Positions 1 through 11,464 are shown, counted from the stretch's first letter. The stretch: DNA of 64,000 bases from Basidiobolus meristosporus CBS 931.73 (GCA_002104905.1 MCFE01000043.1:1-64000), one strand, 5' to 3'. Numbers and translations: made by a program. The notes: generated by a model from the letters alone, not told the origin.

Positions 1-280
1 TTATTAATTCACAATGCTTCAGCTAAATATCCTTAACAGCAACATCTCCAAGAGTCCACCGGCTACTAGCTTATTTTTGATACAAAGTAAGGAGTCAGTC
101 GATGTTAAGTGACATCAACGCGTACAAAGAAAAGACAAATCGCATACACTCACAATGAGGTAAAAATACAAAGCAAACAATCAAATAAAGGAGTTAGAAC
201 CCTGACATCTTCTCATACTACCCCGTCGAATCTACTGCTGTTGGTTATGATTACATAGTAATGAATTTAACCTGCGAATA
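1..280. other. intergenic, nothing recognised
   Basis: AT-rich sequence with no ORF, RNA gene or repeat that I can support. Confidence 0.5.
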
Positions 281-725
281 GTGCTACTTTGTACCGGATA
301 AACTGGACTGTTTTCAGTTTTGGAACGTGATCTAACTCATTTATGTTGGAGCCAATTTTGGAAATGTGGCCAACGAATTCCTGGGTTCTTCCCAAACGTG
401 ATCAATATTAACGGCAAGCCCACATATCTTAGCACCTATTGTGGTAGTTGAAGATTCTTTAAAACTAGTCATCATAACCTTACTTTAGTGGCTCAAGGGC
501 TTCCTTGCTAAAAAAGGTACTTTGCCATTCTATATCAACGGCCGAGCCTCTTTAACCAGCTTTACAACCAATGGCTCATTGATACCAATCAAAGGATTAT
601 TGCAATTATGGGTGCAAACAAGAACCATTCTCAAAAAAGCAAAGCATCCAGCCGAAGTCAAGCCCAATATCGGCTAGTTGTTCAACAGCAAATGTATCGA
701 AGTCTATCTGGAAAAATATGAACAC
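281..725 (+). pseudogene. remnant of solute-binding-protein gene (copy A)
   Basis: Positions 281-420 resemble 4905-5040 (shared stretch around 'gaattcctgggttcttcc'), which is the upstream region of the better preserved copy at 5123. Positions 520-700 translate, with breaks, to a piece resembling that copy's C-terminal half: a 'FYING.ASLTSFTT' block, then 'IPIKG', then a 'LKKAK' block. Most of the N-terminal half is missing. It lies directly upstream of the intact cysteine-rich gene, the same order as in the 4.9-7.2 kb block, so it is the decayed left half of a duplicated two-gene unit. Confidence 0.6.
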
Positions 726-1034
726 TTGCTCAAGTGGAAAAATATAATCTATATGTAATAAAAGTGAGCCTTCAGCTTGGATCAATGCAAATAATAATCC
801 GATTACTCATAATTGGGTGACTTTTCTTTACGATATTGTAGTCATTCAGTTGCATGTACCTGAAATACAAAAATATGACAAATCAAGCGTATTTCGCCTG
901 AAAGACTAAACCTCCAGGTGGATTACCAAAGGTGGATTACCAATTTAATATAAAGTCGCCAGTGCCTGCATGTTGTATGACTTAAAACTTAGTGATTGAT
1001 AATCGTGGGAACTAAGAAGATACACATATACGAA

Positions 1035-1040
1035 TATAAA
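1035..1040 (+). promoter_or_regulatory. TATA box of the cysteine-rich gene
   Basis: TATAAA 43 bp upstream of the chosen ATG at 1083. It falls inside the longer ORF that starts at 996, which argues against that start. Confidence 0.55.
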
Positions 1041-1082
1041 GCCCAAAGAGGAGTGACCATTCAAGAAACACTTAACGACAAA

Positions 1083-1814
1083 ATGCTTTTCAGAAATATC
1101 CTCTTAGCCAGCGCCATGGTGATCTCCATGATTGCATCCTCTTTTGCCGCTCCTCTTGACCGCGACCAGCCCAGTATTACGGCAACTCCCGAGTATGTGG
1201 AGCTATATAAAAACGTAAAGGCATGTAGTGAAGAATTTCCATCTTCACTCAAGGCCATTCCCACTGGTAAGGAAGTGAGGTTTGCGGAATGTGTGGAGAT
1301 GATCCAGGAGCTTACTCAAAGCCTGGGAGCACCGAGTAATAGTGTGGCAAAGCGTGCTCTTGACGCAACAAATGGGGTTGACGTATTTTTTGATGCACTG
1401 GATCGCTTTGAGCAGACAGCAAAAAGCTGGGAGAACTCAAACCTCGTCTGTGGGATTACTAAGCAAAAAGGCGGCAAGGATATTTGCGGCTGTAACAAAG
1501 GTTACTGCTGGAGAAGAGTAAGTTGCCATGAAATTTCCTGTACAGAAACAGTAGCTTACAAGGTATTCAGTGCCATGGAGGAGTAGGGATTATCTCGTTT
1601 GGCATTGGATATGCAGCACCCCCGCAAAGTGCACCAGAGTGGTGTTACATCAACAATATTCAAAGGTAGCATATAGGTATTATTTAGTAAGTTTGCATTC
1701 TTACTAACGCCAAAGTCTTTTTGCAGTGGCTCCGAATATCAGACATGCACCAAGGACTCGGACTGCGTTTTTGACAACACTAATTGCGCCAAGAACTACT
1801 GTGCCCTCTTTTAA
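1083..1814 (+). CDS. small secreted cysteine-rich protein
   Basis: Three exons (1083-1517, 1571-1665, 1727-1814) give about 205 residues. I chose the ATG at 1083 because a TATA box (1035-1040) lies between it and an in-frame ATG at 996, and because it begins a good signal peptide (hydrophobic residues 5-22, ending SSFAAP). The mature protein has a helical N-terminal part, then a cysteine-rich C-terminus (CGCNKGYCWRRCHGG, WCYIN, CTKDSDC, NYCALF). Introns have GT..CAG ends, and the second contains a TTACTAAC-like branch site. The family has no function I can name. It is probably extracellular, possibly an effector-like or defence protein, but that is inference. A broken paralogue lies at 6551. 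Confidence 0.75.
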
Positions 1815-2027
1815 GCGTCTACTTTCTCATTTTTCATTGTCTACTGCTAGCTTTATACTATAAAGCACTTGGTTGAAATTAAATGCTGATTACTATTTCG
1901 TGTCTCACATAAGGCTTGGGGTCATTTTTTAAGAAGTAGCTTAGATCAATCTAGCTCGCATAAAGCTAGTTGTGTGGGATCGAGGTGATATAAATCGGGA
2001 GAGTCCGCATGACTTCACCAGCCAGTC

Positions 2028-2603
2028 ATGCAGCCTTCCTTCCTCTTGCTAGTTTCCGCCATCGCTTCACTGCAAGCAATCTCCACTACCCCACTCGGTG
2101 GCTCCCAGGTAGCCTTCACCAATGAGCCATGCGTCGAACAACTGGGTGCTTGTTATCAGGACACTTAGGCCCCCAGCCAAGAATCCCAGCCATCAATTGA
2201 GGAGGTGGATGATTCGGAGATGAGTGGGCCAATGCAAATGAGCCAGATTTCGGGTGAGCAGCCAGGACTCTCTGGGTTGCAAGGGTTCGACATTTCAAAT
2301 TTACAACCATCCCAAGCCTTACTGGACAACATCAATGGCCATTCTTCCAGTAAAGCCAATGCCTTATCCAACTCAAGCATTTTCGACCAAGCGCAAGTCA
2401 TTGATCAAACCCTCTACCAACCTAGGCAGCAACAGCCACAAATTATCATCACTCAGTCAGCAGCACGTGCACTCAGAGGGGGGTACAAGAAGTATAAGAG
2501 ATCTGCTCGTCGCCACTTCAAAGATACTAGAATTAGCACTAGCATACTCCAGAAAATAAAGACAAAAGCCATACAATACACATATAAGGTTTGGTCATGG
2601 TGA
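2028..2603 (+). pseudogene. secreted protein ORF interrupted by one TAG (or containing a 60-nt intron)
   Basis: A TATA box (1989-1995) precedes ATG 2028, which starts a signal peptide (LLLVSAIASLQA). The frame runs 46 codons to TAG 2166-2168, then stays open in the same frame to 2603: a Gln/Ser-rich stretch and then a basic Lys/Arg-rich tail. Either this is a gene with one nonsense change, or the TAG is the acceptor of a 60-nt in-frame intron (GT at 2109, 'cacttag' ending at 2168). The donor GTAGCC is weak and I see no good branch site. No family recognised. Confidence 0.5.
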
Positions 2604-2727
2604 GTTCCACGAAATAATGGAAGAACATTGAAAAAATAAGAAACTATGGGTATGCATGAAGGGAATGCAAAATACTGATGGTACTCAAAAAGCATAATAA
2701 TTTTGTGAGTAATGACCTGATTAATCA

Positions 2728-3318
2728 ATGAAATACATAATAGCAATTTTCCCAGCTAACCCATATTGTATGCTATACAACAGCCCACAAATACGTTATT
2801 CGCTCCACCTGCGCTTTAATACTGTAGCAGTGAGTGTAGGCCTTACCGCGAATCAAGTTGCCGTTGCTGCCCCGATCGGCGGTTCTTCTCAATGTACTCG
2901 CGAGTATAGAAGGGTTCATTATCGCAGTTTAACATGTGTACAGTATGCGAACGATTACTACCAAAAGGTTCGAGTTTTTCCTGTCTTTAAGGCGCCCAAT
3001 GTCCAATCCGCGTTATTGCGTCAGGTTCTCACCACCGTGACCAGAAAGCACGATAGCCTGAACATTGCTAATGCCAACAGCAATCAGGGCTTCAGTATCA
3101 AGTATCAAGCAGGGCCCAGTCTTGAACTGGAGGGTCGGGGTAACGCATTAGAATATGCTAAGCAAAAGGGAGCGGAACACTCGGACGATAGTTCTTCACA
3201 TCCCTACGTTCTGATGCAGCCCACCCAAGATGTACTGTACACAACCCCAGTAATAGAGACACAATGCGTGAAAGAACAAAATATTCAATACACTCATTGT
3301 GCTGACAATTGCGCCTGA
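2728..3318 (+). CDS. hypothetical, possibly secreted protein
   Basis: An open frame of 196 codons. A shorter start is possible at codon 16 (ATG 2770). Around residues 31-50 it has a moderately hydrophobic stretch ending VAVAAPIGGS, which resembles the TTPLGGS region after the signal peptide of the neighbouring 2028 ORF, so the two may be distant paralogues. Several cysteines occur, including TQC, HCADNC at the C-terminus. No intron signals or clear TATA box fix the start. Function unknown; it could be a chance ORF, although the composition looks protein-like. Confidence 0.4.
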   Translation: MKYIIAIFPANPYCMLYNSPQIRYSLHLRFNTVAVSVGLTANQVAVAAPIGGSSQCTREYRRVHYRSLTCVQYANDYYQKVRVFPVFKAPNVQSALLRQVLTTVTRKHDSLNIANANSNQGFSIKYQAGPSLELEGRGNALEYAKQKGAEHSDDSSSHPYVLMQPTQDVLYTTPVIETQCVKEQNIQYTHCADNCA

Positions 3319-4405
3319 TAGTTAAATCAACCTAAACTGAGAGTATTGAGTAGGCAAAACAAATAAGCCCTCTTTGCACGACTACCCTACTCTCACAGTA
3401 CCATAGACTATCAATCCACGTTAGACACAGTGTACCAGTCCGAAAAGAATCGATATTTGGCAATAGCTCACAACGACAGACACCGGAGTAACAGGAGCAC
3501 TCTACATTTGGTTGGTGGCAAGGGTGAAATAGTGCATGCAACATTGCCGGATAGAGAAGCGCAATCAGCGTTGTGTATCAACCACCGCGTTTAGAGAACT
3601 GGTGGGCTCCTACTTTGGGATGTCAGTGCTCTTTTGAGCGCCATTTTCAATGTTTGTGTACTCATTCCATCGAACTGTAAATAATTGTATCGATATTGGG
3701 GGTTAAATTGCCGTTTAAGTCAACATACCATTGTACTATTCGTGAGACGCAAAACGACTCATACTACGATTTCTCAAGCAAGGGCTTGAAGCGTGCACAC
3801 AGGAATGGCACTGTTCTTACGTAGTTGGTTATTTCATAGTCAATTAGTCTAGTCCGGAGTAGTATATATAATACTGTTATTTTTGTCTCTTTTAATATTA
3901 TGGGATTTAGCCACGAAGCAAGGGAAATTTTTGATCGATTTTTTTCCTATAAATAGAGAGCATATGTGGTTTGGTATCGTTACGACTGTACTTTACAGGA
4001 TTATGTATAGAGTACATTCCCAATCTTTGTTTCCCAACAAAGACACTAAAGGACGGTTTGCTGATTCTGACAGCTTGTTGTTATCCAACTATCATTCAAA
4101 AACCATATCAAAATACCAATCTATATTGCTACAGATTCACATTGAAAAGAAAAATACTCAAAATTTTGATTGCAAAATGACATATTTGTTTGATTACGAT
4201 TACAGTTTTCTGATATTTAAAATCAATATTCATAACTGCATGTTTAAGTGGGCACACAACTTTGCATAAAGGTCGAAAACTCTACCCAACTGCCAGCATG
4301 TTCGAAATGAAAGATATAATGAAGGGCCTAAGAGCTATGGTATTAAGGTTATTTATTGCAATACTTCAATATTTATTATCATCGCTTTAAGCTACCTCTA
4401 CTTAG
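3319..4405. other. intergenic AT-rich stretch
   Basis: Contains short ORFs (for example 3883-4269) without signal peptide, domain or sensible composition. I see no supported gene. Confidence 0.4.
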
Positions 4406-4467
4406 CCCACGCCTCCGAAGAGACTGCGACCTGAACGCAGCGCCTTAGACCGCTCGGCCACCTCACC
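4406..4467 (-). tRNA. truncated tRNA-Leu (anticodon CAG), pseudo-tRNA
   Basis: Read on the minus strand, 4467 to 4406 gives the acceptor 5' strand (GGTGAGG), the D-arm (TGGCCGAGCGGTCTAAGGC), the anticodon arm TGCG-TTCAGGT-CGCA with anticodon CAG, and a long variable arm typical of tRNA-Leu. After 'GGAGGCGTGGG' the T-arm (TTCGAATCC) and the 3' acceptor strand are absent and unrelated sequence follows. It cannot fold as a full tRNA, so it is a 5' fragment, perhaps left by recombination or retroelement insertion at a tRNA gene. Confidence 0.75.
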
Positions 4468-5122
4468 AATTTTTAAATGAATTAAATCATAATTTTTGCA
4501 TTCAGGTCATAGCATGGATACGGTAAGGTATGCTATCTGAAGTCAATAGCATATGTGTAACCTTGAGATCAATGGATTCCATTCGTAATATGCTATATTT
4601 CCATGTCATATTCGTTACTACCCGTGGTAAACAGAGCTTGAATGGGTACCTTACCTTGGTGCCTGACTATAGACCCTTCACATAATAGATAAAAGCCAAA
4701 AAACTGCTATTGACACTCATTATGCGGTATTGAACACTTGTGGTAAGTTTGTAACTTGCTGAAGTTGCTGACGAAAGGACTGTGAGTGGTGAATGGTAAC
4801 GAATGCGCACTAAAGGTCTTTGAAGGCCTTGGATTTGTGCAATCATTAGTCATGATATGCACATAAGCTATTGGACATGGCTTAGTAATGAGGTAAACCA
4901 CAGATAATTGATACTCGATGCCGGATAAACCAGACAATTTAAACTTTTGGAATGTGATCTGACTGAATTATGTTGATTCCAAGTTTAGAAATATGGAGCA
5001 CCGAATTCCTGGGTTCTTCCTAAACGTGATTGAAATTCTTCCCGAGATTATATTTGTCTACAATCACTTCAATCGTCAACTTTTTACCTTTTAGATTCTA
5101 TAAATAAACACCCTACTTATTA

Positions 5123-6256
5123 ATGAAGCTTCCACTATCTATCGTTTTATTTATCGTAGGGACGTCACTGTTCCTTTCTCAGACATTTGCAAGGCCACGG
5201 TATCTGAAGAGAGAGAGGAAGCTGAGCTTCAAAGACTCTATAAGGAGGCACTTGCCGAAGGAGGAAATATTACCGTATTTGCTGGAGGAGATTTACCTAA
5301 TACTGGCTCCGATATTGTCATGGCATTTGAAAGCAAGTTCGCTGGAACCACGTTCAATATCACCACTGACCTTAGCAAGCATCACAACCAGCTGGTTGAT
5401 ACGCAATTAGCTCTGGGTGGAGATGCCTTGAAGCCGGATGTTACCCATCTTCAAACTTTGCACGACTTTCCACGCTGGAAATCCCAAGGAGTATTGCTAA
5501 ATTAAGCGGCCTATTTCTCATAAACTGATGATGAAGAATTGTAACCTTATCGTAGGTATAAGCCAATTGGCTTTAAGCACGCCTATGCTCCGTACAAAGA
5601 CAAGGATGGCCACTACTGGGCTACAAATATATTCTACTTTAAAAACCTAATCAGCAACACCATTCATGGTAAACAACGGCCAATTGAAGCCAAGGACTGC
5701 ATAAACCCAAAGCTCAAAGGGGGAAAAATCATCTATACCTATCCCCATGATGATGACGCGGTTCTTTATCAACTCATGCAGCTGATTAAGCAAAATGGTC
5801 TCAAGTGGTTCAAGGCGTTCCTTGCGCAAAAGCCCCTTCTAGTACGTGGAACGGGAACTCCAGCATTCTATATCGATAATGGAACCTCCTTGGCCAGCTT
5901 TACAACTCATTGACTCCAATTAAAGGAGCCAAAATCACCACTATCGTTCCTGAGAATACTTTTTTCCAATCTTGGGCACAAGCACGAGCCGTCTTCAAAA
6001 AAGCAAAGCAGGCGCCAAGCTCTATGTCAGCTGGCCTACCTCGTATGACGTCCAGAAGAACCTCATGTCGGACACTTGGTCTTCAAGAACGGATGTTCCG
6101 TCACCAGCAGGACTGAAGCCAATCTGGAAAATCAAGAACCCTGATCCTCCGGGATTCTATGCTAGATCGGGCCCAAGTGGTGAAAGACATTGCACTATGG
6201 AGATGTATATTGGGCCTGTGGCTGGCAAATCTCCATTATATTTAATTTACGGCTGA
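5123..6256 (+). pseudogene. decayed extracellular solute-binding (ABC Fe3+-type periplasmic-like) protein, copy B
   Basis: ATG 5123 starts a signal peptide (IVLFIVGTSLFLSQTFA). The rest resembles the fungal proteins annotated as ABC-type iron-transport periplasmic components (type 2 solute-binding fold): AEGGNITVFAGGD, DVTHLQTLHDFPRW, KLKGKIIYTYPHDDDA. It needs several repairs: a frame change near 5190, a lost splice donor at 5503 (TTAAGC where GTAAGC is expected, with the acceptor 'cgtag' intact at 5554-5558), and frame changes near 5910 and 6010. The family is thought to have reached fungi from bacteria (established view, not tested here). Copy A lies at 281-725. Confidence 0.7.
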
Positions 6257-6550
6257 AATTTAGCTAAATGCTAAAATATTTCTATATGGAATTAAAGTAA
6301 ATCTCGAATACGTATCAATGCAATTATCTGAATGATTCCCTACCACAGGTCAGTCTCTTAGTATGTAGCTATGTCAAATATATAGTCAGATAAATACCTC
6401 TACTCGCATTCACCTTTCACTATGCAACTTGATTCTGATGTGACTTTTCTTTGTAGTATAGTAAACAGTCTGGTACATGCTCTAGACTACGTATATGCGA
6501 AGATAAAAGACGGCAACGGAGAGTCTATTCAATAGAAACCCAACTACGAA

Positions 6551-7216
6551 ATGCACTTCAGAAATATTCTCTTGACCGGTGCTGCCATGATCTCCATATT
6601 TGCACCCTCATACGCTGCTCCTCTCTATCGCAACCAACCCGATATTACTGCAACTCCCGAGTACGTAGAACTATACAAAAACGTAAAGGCCTGTAGTGAA
6701 GAATTTTCTGCCTCACTGAAGGCCATTCCTGCCGGGAAGGAAGCTAGGTTTGATGAGTGTGTGAAGATGATCCAAGAATTCACTCATACTCAGCAATGTG
6801 GAGAAGCGTGACCTTGATGCATCCAATGGGGCCGACGTGTTTTTAATGCTCTTGACCGTTTTGAGCAGACTGTGAAATGCTGGGAGAAATCAAACCTCGT
6901 CTGTGGAGTGACGAAGCAAAAGGGCGGCAAGGATATTTGCGGCTGCAACAATGAATACTGCTGGAGAAGAGTATGTTTATGTATACATTTGTTATAAAGT
7001 CAGTAATTGATAAGCTTCTAAGTGCCATGGCGGCGTAGGAATGATTTCCTTTGGTATTGAATAGGCCGCACCAAAGTGGTGTTACATCAACAATACTCAA
7101 AGGTAATATCTAATTATCATGATGTCTATACTCCTACTAACACTCCAGCGTCTCCATAGTGGTGCGGACCATCAGGATTCAGACTGTATGCTAAAAACTA
7201 TTGTGCACTTTTCTGA
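6551..7216 (+). pseudogene. broken paralogue of the secreted cysteine-rich protein
   Basis: The ATG at 6551 starts a signal peptide and a protein closely resembling the 1083 gene (APLYRNQPDITATPEYVELY, then KNVKACSEEF). The frame breaks near 6795, where the ORF ends shortly after the QEFTH region. Later pieces persist in other frames: CGITKQKGGKDICGC (about 6905), ISFGIE followed by a stop (about 7050) and WCYINNTQR (about 7077). The third exon is shortened. At least two lesions make it a pseudogene. With the solute-binding relic upstream it forms copy B of the duplicated unit. Confidence 0.75.
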
Positions 7217-8551
7217 GCGATATTGAGAATATGATTACGAAGGGCATCAAGGTTTACTTAAAGTTACTCAAAAATGAGGAATATTCATTGATGAGCAATC
7301 AAGTCAGTTCAGCAACATTCCTAAATAGAAAGAACTGAGAATAAGTGTTAAATGCGCAAGAGAAACAAAAGTCGATTTATTATTTACATTACAATCGTCA
7401 CCCCACTAAGCAAATTCCTATCCTGCAAGAAAGAGATTGTGTACTAGCTGTAAAAACAATGCTTCTTCTAGCATCAGACCTCCTCCACTACAAACAACTT
7501 AGCCATTGCTAAGCAGTGATATTCGCAAGCTGGTTGACTTCAGGAGAATTTAGCTAGCAAAGATATCAATTGATGAGCGTTATCATTAGGTTTCATCATG
7601 TCTAAATATATTGGCATAGTAAGTATAGAATGTGCATAACTCTGTACAGTACTTTACTCATGATGAAGCTCCTGGGTGCTTGTTGTACCCCTATTTGTTG
7701 CATAAAAAGCTCTATGTTACTCAAATTTCTACATTTTAGTCATACCATTCCAGATCAAGGTATTTTTTTGTCCTTGGTGGGGACTCACTAGAGATGGTCA
7801 TGTAGGAGTCTGAGTTATACTGCATTGTATAGCAACGCTACATTTGAATATTGCTCACTACTGGAAAGGTATCCTTTCAATGCATCATTAGTTATACTAT
7901 GGAAATATGTTTCTTGGTTATTCCCATTATTGCTTATCACAACAAGTTACATATAGCAGCATTATTGCTTTTAAACAGATGCAATTCAATTTGCACACTA
8001 GTACCACCATTATCTTATCCAGTTCCATCAGTCTTAACATCCTCAACACATCTTTCTTCTTTGGTGACACTTCCTATTTAACTTCAAAAATCATATAACT
8101 CCTCCATAAAGCCATGGACTAAGCTCTTCTCTGAAGTCTTCATGCTGGCACACCCTTATGGACTTGGCAGTAGCAATAGAGTTTGCTTCAAAACTTCAAA
8201 AAGCTGAGAAACCTAGACTATCTGTACAAGACCACCTGAGATCAATGTGGCAGACTTACTTACAAGTCCATATGCCTTTCCTACTGTACCTAATACCAGG
8301 TTGGGTGCCATACTTTGATTATACTGATCAGAGACACTGACAATCTGTACTCCCCCCATATCACTTGAATTTCAGATTTACGCCTGAGGAACTTTATTTT
8401 CTTGAGACCATAATTAAGCATGAATCAAAACAAAAATTAAATTATTTATGGGAGAGGTTCCCTACCTCTTGATTGACTTCTTCATGTGTACTTTGATTAG
8501 TTCTTAAAAGCAAATAAAGATCTCACCAATTTGAAGACTTTCCCTCCCCTA
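7217..8551. other. gene-poor AT-rich region
   Basis: Short ORFs at 7851-8081 and 8158-8340 have no recognisable domain. Composition resembles the retroelement debris that follows, but I could not identify a protein motif. Confidence 0.35.
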
Positions 8552-8998
8552 TGTTGCAATATTCTGAGGAGTATTGGAAGTGATGTGGAGAGCTAGAGGA
8601 TATACATGTTATTCACTTGTAGATTTATTGATCAAAAGTATGGTATTTATACTTTTGATAAAGTAGAGCAGACAAATGTGTATAGTTTGCTAAGGAAGGT
8701 CCCAAAAATATGTGTGCAAAGTTTGGGGGCTTTTGGGCAACTTTGAGAAAGATCATAATCTGGGTACCTGATAATTTGGTGAAAATATTCTAAGTAAATA
8801 CCAACAAGAAATTTGGTCAGGACAGAATGCTAATCAAAGAATAAGATCTATGTGACTAAGTTAGCATGAATATCTTGGTGACAACTTAATTACTTGGAAC
8901 ATTCTAACCCTGACAGTTTTTGTGACAATATTAACATTTTTGTGAAGGTTAATGCACAACAAAGAGCAATGATCACTATTATAAGTTTCTTGCCACCA
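8552..8998 (-). repeat. copia-type LTR, minus orientation (degenerate)
   Basis: Aligns by eye to the antisense LTR at 62815-63165. Shared landmarks in order: 'ttggaagtgat', 'ttatactttt', 'aaggtccca', 'gcaaagttt', 'tgggtacct', 'gtgaaaatattc', 'tgactaagtta'. Its end is followed by 'ctcccac', as is the 62815-63165 copy (a polypurine tract on the minus strand). It would be the 3' LTR of a minus-strand element whose 5' LTR is near 9835-10140. Confidence 0.65.
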
Positions 8999-9834
8999 CT
9001 CCCACTTTACCTTTTAGCTTTTGCAATATCTCTGTCTCCCTTGTATGGGTAGAACAATTGTTAACTTCTGCATGAAGTTACTGTACTCATATGACTTTGT
9101 CATATTTAAGATTGCACTTATGTGCCAAGTTACCACTAAAGCACTACAGTGTTAGCCTTAAGGCCAAACTTCCACAATAAACTGAATGTAGTGACCAGTA
9201 TTTCTTTACAAATAGACATGAAATGGAATTCTGGGTCTTAGCCACTTCATTAAGCTTAGCCATAGGCACAAAGTACTTAACTAATAAATGGTTAATATGT
9301 TCAGTGTGAGGGTATGTAGCTCCACCCTTAGGACTGAATAAAGTATGCAATGCATCCTAGCAGGACTTGAAATAGTATAGACCAGTATTGGGAATGACCT
9401 CCCCTAGCCCCCTGCTTGTTCAATCTGTAGTGGACTACATCCTCAGAACCCCCTGCCCTTCTACCTGCTCTAGCATTTCTTATAGTATCTGCACCCTAAA
9501 TCAGCACTCTATGGCATTGTGTTTCACTCTATTGTATCATGATCTACTGGAATGATAGTTCTGGTTCATTGGCTATACTTCTGTAAAATTAGTGTACCCA
9601 AGATTATCAGATACTCATGCTTGTCCTATTAATCACCAGGCTTATTTGTTGCCCTTAAACTATTGTGTAAAGCACTCAACAATCTTGCCTGATATGGTGT
9701 TCTTAAACCCAAATATGACTGGGTAGAACTTGTGATTCACAATTGCACCTTGTACCTACTTTATAAGCTAACAATGTATGAGTTGCTCAGCATCAAGTGA
9801 GGTGCTTAAGCACTTACTTAAGCTTGATTTTCTC
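8999..9834 (-). mobile_element. decayed interior of a short copia element
   Basis: This roughly 840-bp interval lies between two same-orientation LTRs. On the minus strand it has only broken coding traces. A 'NPEFH'-like piece near 9230 may be the copia RNase H region, where the 63207-63434 fragment has NPTFHARTKHI. No intact ORF. It is either an internally deleted element or a non-autonomous derivative. Confidence 0.4.
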
Positions 9835-10140
9835 AGGGACTTGGAGATACTAGAAGTGATTGGGAGAATAGGTTAATTACATGGCTTTTACTTAATTATT
9901 TATTGAATATAAATGTGGTATTGCTACTCTGATATGGTTTCAGCAGAGCAACTACATGAAATATCTTTAGGAAGGTCCCAAGAACACAGTTGCAAAATTT
10001 GAGGGGTTGTTGGAGGTCTTGCTGACTTTTACGCTCTGGGTATCTGACACTAAGGCAAAGTATTCTAGGTAAATCCCAACAGGGAATTTAACAGAAGTCT
10101 CTAATGTTTGTAGACTAAGCCAGATGCTGGGTGTCAAACT
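9835..10140 (-). repeat. copia-type LTR, minus orientation (degenerate)
   Basis: Same landmark order as the other LTRs ('ttggagatactagaagtgattgg', 'ttatttattgaat', 'aggaaggtccca', 'ctgggtatctga', 'aggtaaatcccaaca'). Boundaries are approximate because both termini are mutated. Confidence 0.6.
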
Positions 10141-11403
10141 TCAATACAGGAATGGTAGGCATGTGGCCACAACAGAACTAGAATAGTGACCCTACTCAAG
10201 CCCAAATCACGGTTTTGATAGCTGGATTTGCAAGCCTGAAACTCCATCTTGATATTGATACAGTTTACACTAGTGATGTGTATGAAATCGAATATGAACT
10301 AGAGTACCATCATTGTACCACTCCCAATGTTGTACATTATGGGTTTCAAACCTAGGAGTACAAATAAATGGTGTAATAAAGCTTACTTGTGGTACTCTCC
10401 GGATACTGCATTGTTTGCTCACAATACTCCTAGTAAATATTTAAGAGGGGACCCTCATTCATCCACTCACCATGCTTAAAGCAACTTGCGGGAACATACG
10501 GGAGTAAATTGGCACCAGTATCCCACGTTTAGCTGCCTTTGATCATATACGCACGGTAGTCTGCTCAGTTCTCATTGTGAAATGACAACGTTCTCTAAAC
10601 GTAGCAGCAACCTCGAATTGTACAACTGGCAGCCTCATCAAATAGAAATTGATCAGCAGCCTTCCCAACAAATAATCTATCGATTGGCAAGAAATGATAA
10701 TAATGAAAATAATACAACCGCTATTGATTCGGATCAATCAGTCATAGGTTTCACGTGGGGGCCAATAATGTCGGCTTGCCAATGTGCCAAGAGGTGGTTA
10801 ATTGATTAGCATCAATGGATACACAGCAGGAATCTCACTCACCCTCACCCTCACCCTCACCCTCGGCCCTCAACCAAACCTAAAGCAATACTGGCCACTT
10901 GACTGAATGAAGCACCCCTTCCTCTAGCTCGTCAGTAGGTGGTGGTACTGTCTGGCGGATCATACCGGCTGGGGCACCATGGTGAGCATTAGAGTCGAAC
11001 GGGAGTTTCCGCTGGATCTACCACAGCTCTCATATGAGGATGTCCGCAGTATTCATAGGTACCGCTTACACATTGTCAACTCTCATTCAAATGGCAAACC
11101 TAGCGACAATTGTTTCCCCATTCTGCGACCATAAACTGAGTTACGATCTTGTACGAATCCATATACGGTTTAAGGTTTGAACGAAATCTGCACGATTGGC
11201 CTAAACGAGGATCTAAACAATGGGCTACACATAATTGAATGAATGCTGCGGATTGGTTGATCTCCTCAGGTTCCGTATTTCCATATTTCCGTATTTCCAG
11301 GCATCAACCTCAACCGAGGTTACATGGCAGCCATATGTGTCCAGGCATTCCTGAACGAACCAATCCAAAATAGATTGTGTTTGCGGAGGCTGCTGATTTC
11401 CAC
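10141..11403. other. intergenic, upstream of ABC transporter 1
   Basis: No supported gene. It contains a short CCCTCA tandem run at 10837-10865. The 10582-10809 ORF has no recognisable feature. Confidence 0.4.
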
Positions 11404-11410
11404 TATAAAT
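11404..11410 (+). promoter_or_regulatory. TATA box of ABC transporter 1
   Basis: TATAAAT 55-61 bp upstream of the ATG at 11465. It supports that start over the in-frame ATG at 11324. Confidence 0.55.
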
Positions 11411-11464
11411 GGGTGGATTAAGGTTATCGTCCACCCGAATTTCGCTTTCCCATTTATTCATTCC

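Noticed and set aside
3883-4269. 128-codon ORF
   Set aside because: AT-rich, no signal peptide, domain, promoter or sensible composition; likely chance.
10837-10865. CCCTCA tandem run as a telomere repeat
   Set aside because: Unit differs from the CCCTAA motif seen elsewhere in the window; more likely a simple microsatellite.
11324-11464. N-terminal extension of ABC transporter 1
   Set aside because: The TATA box at 11404 lies within it, and the paralogue lacks it.
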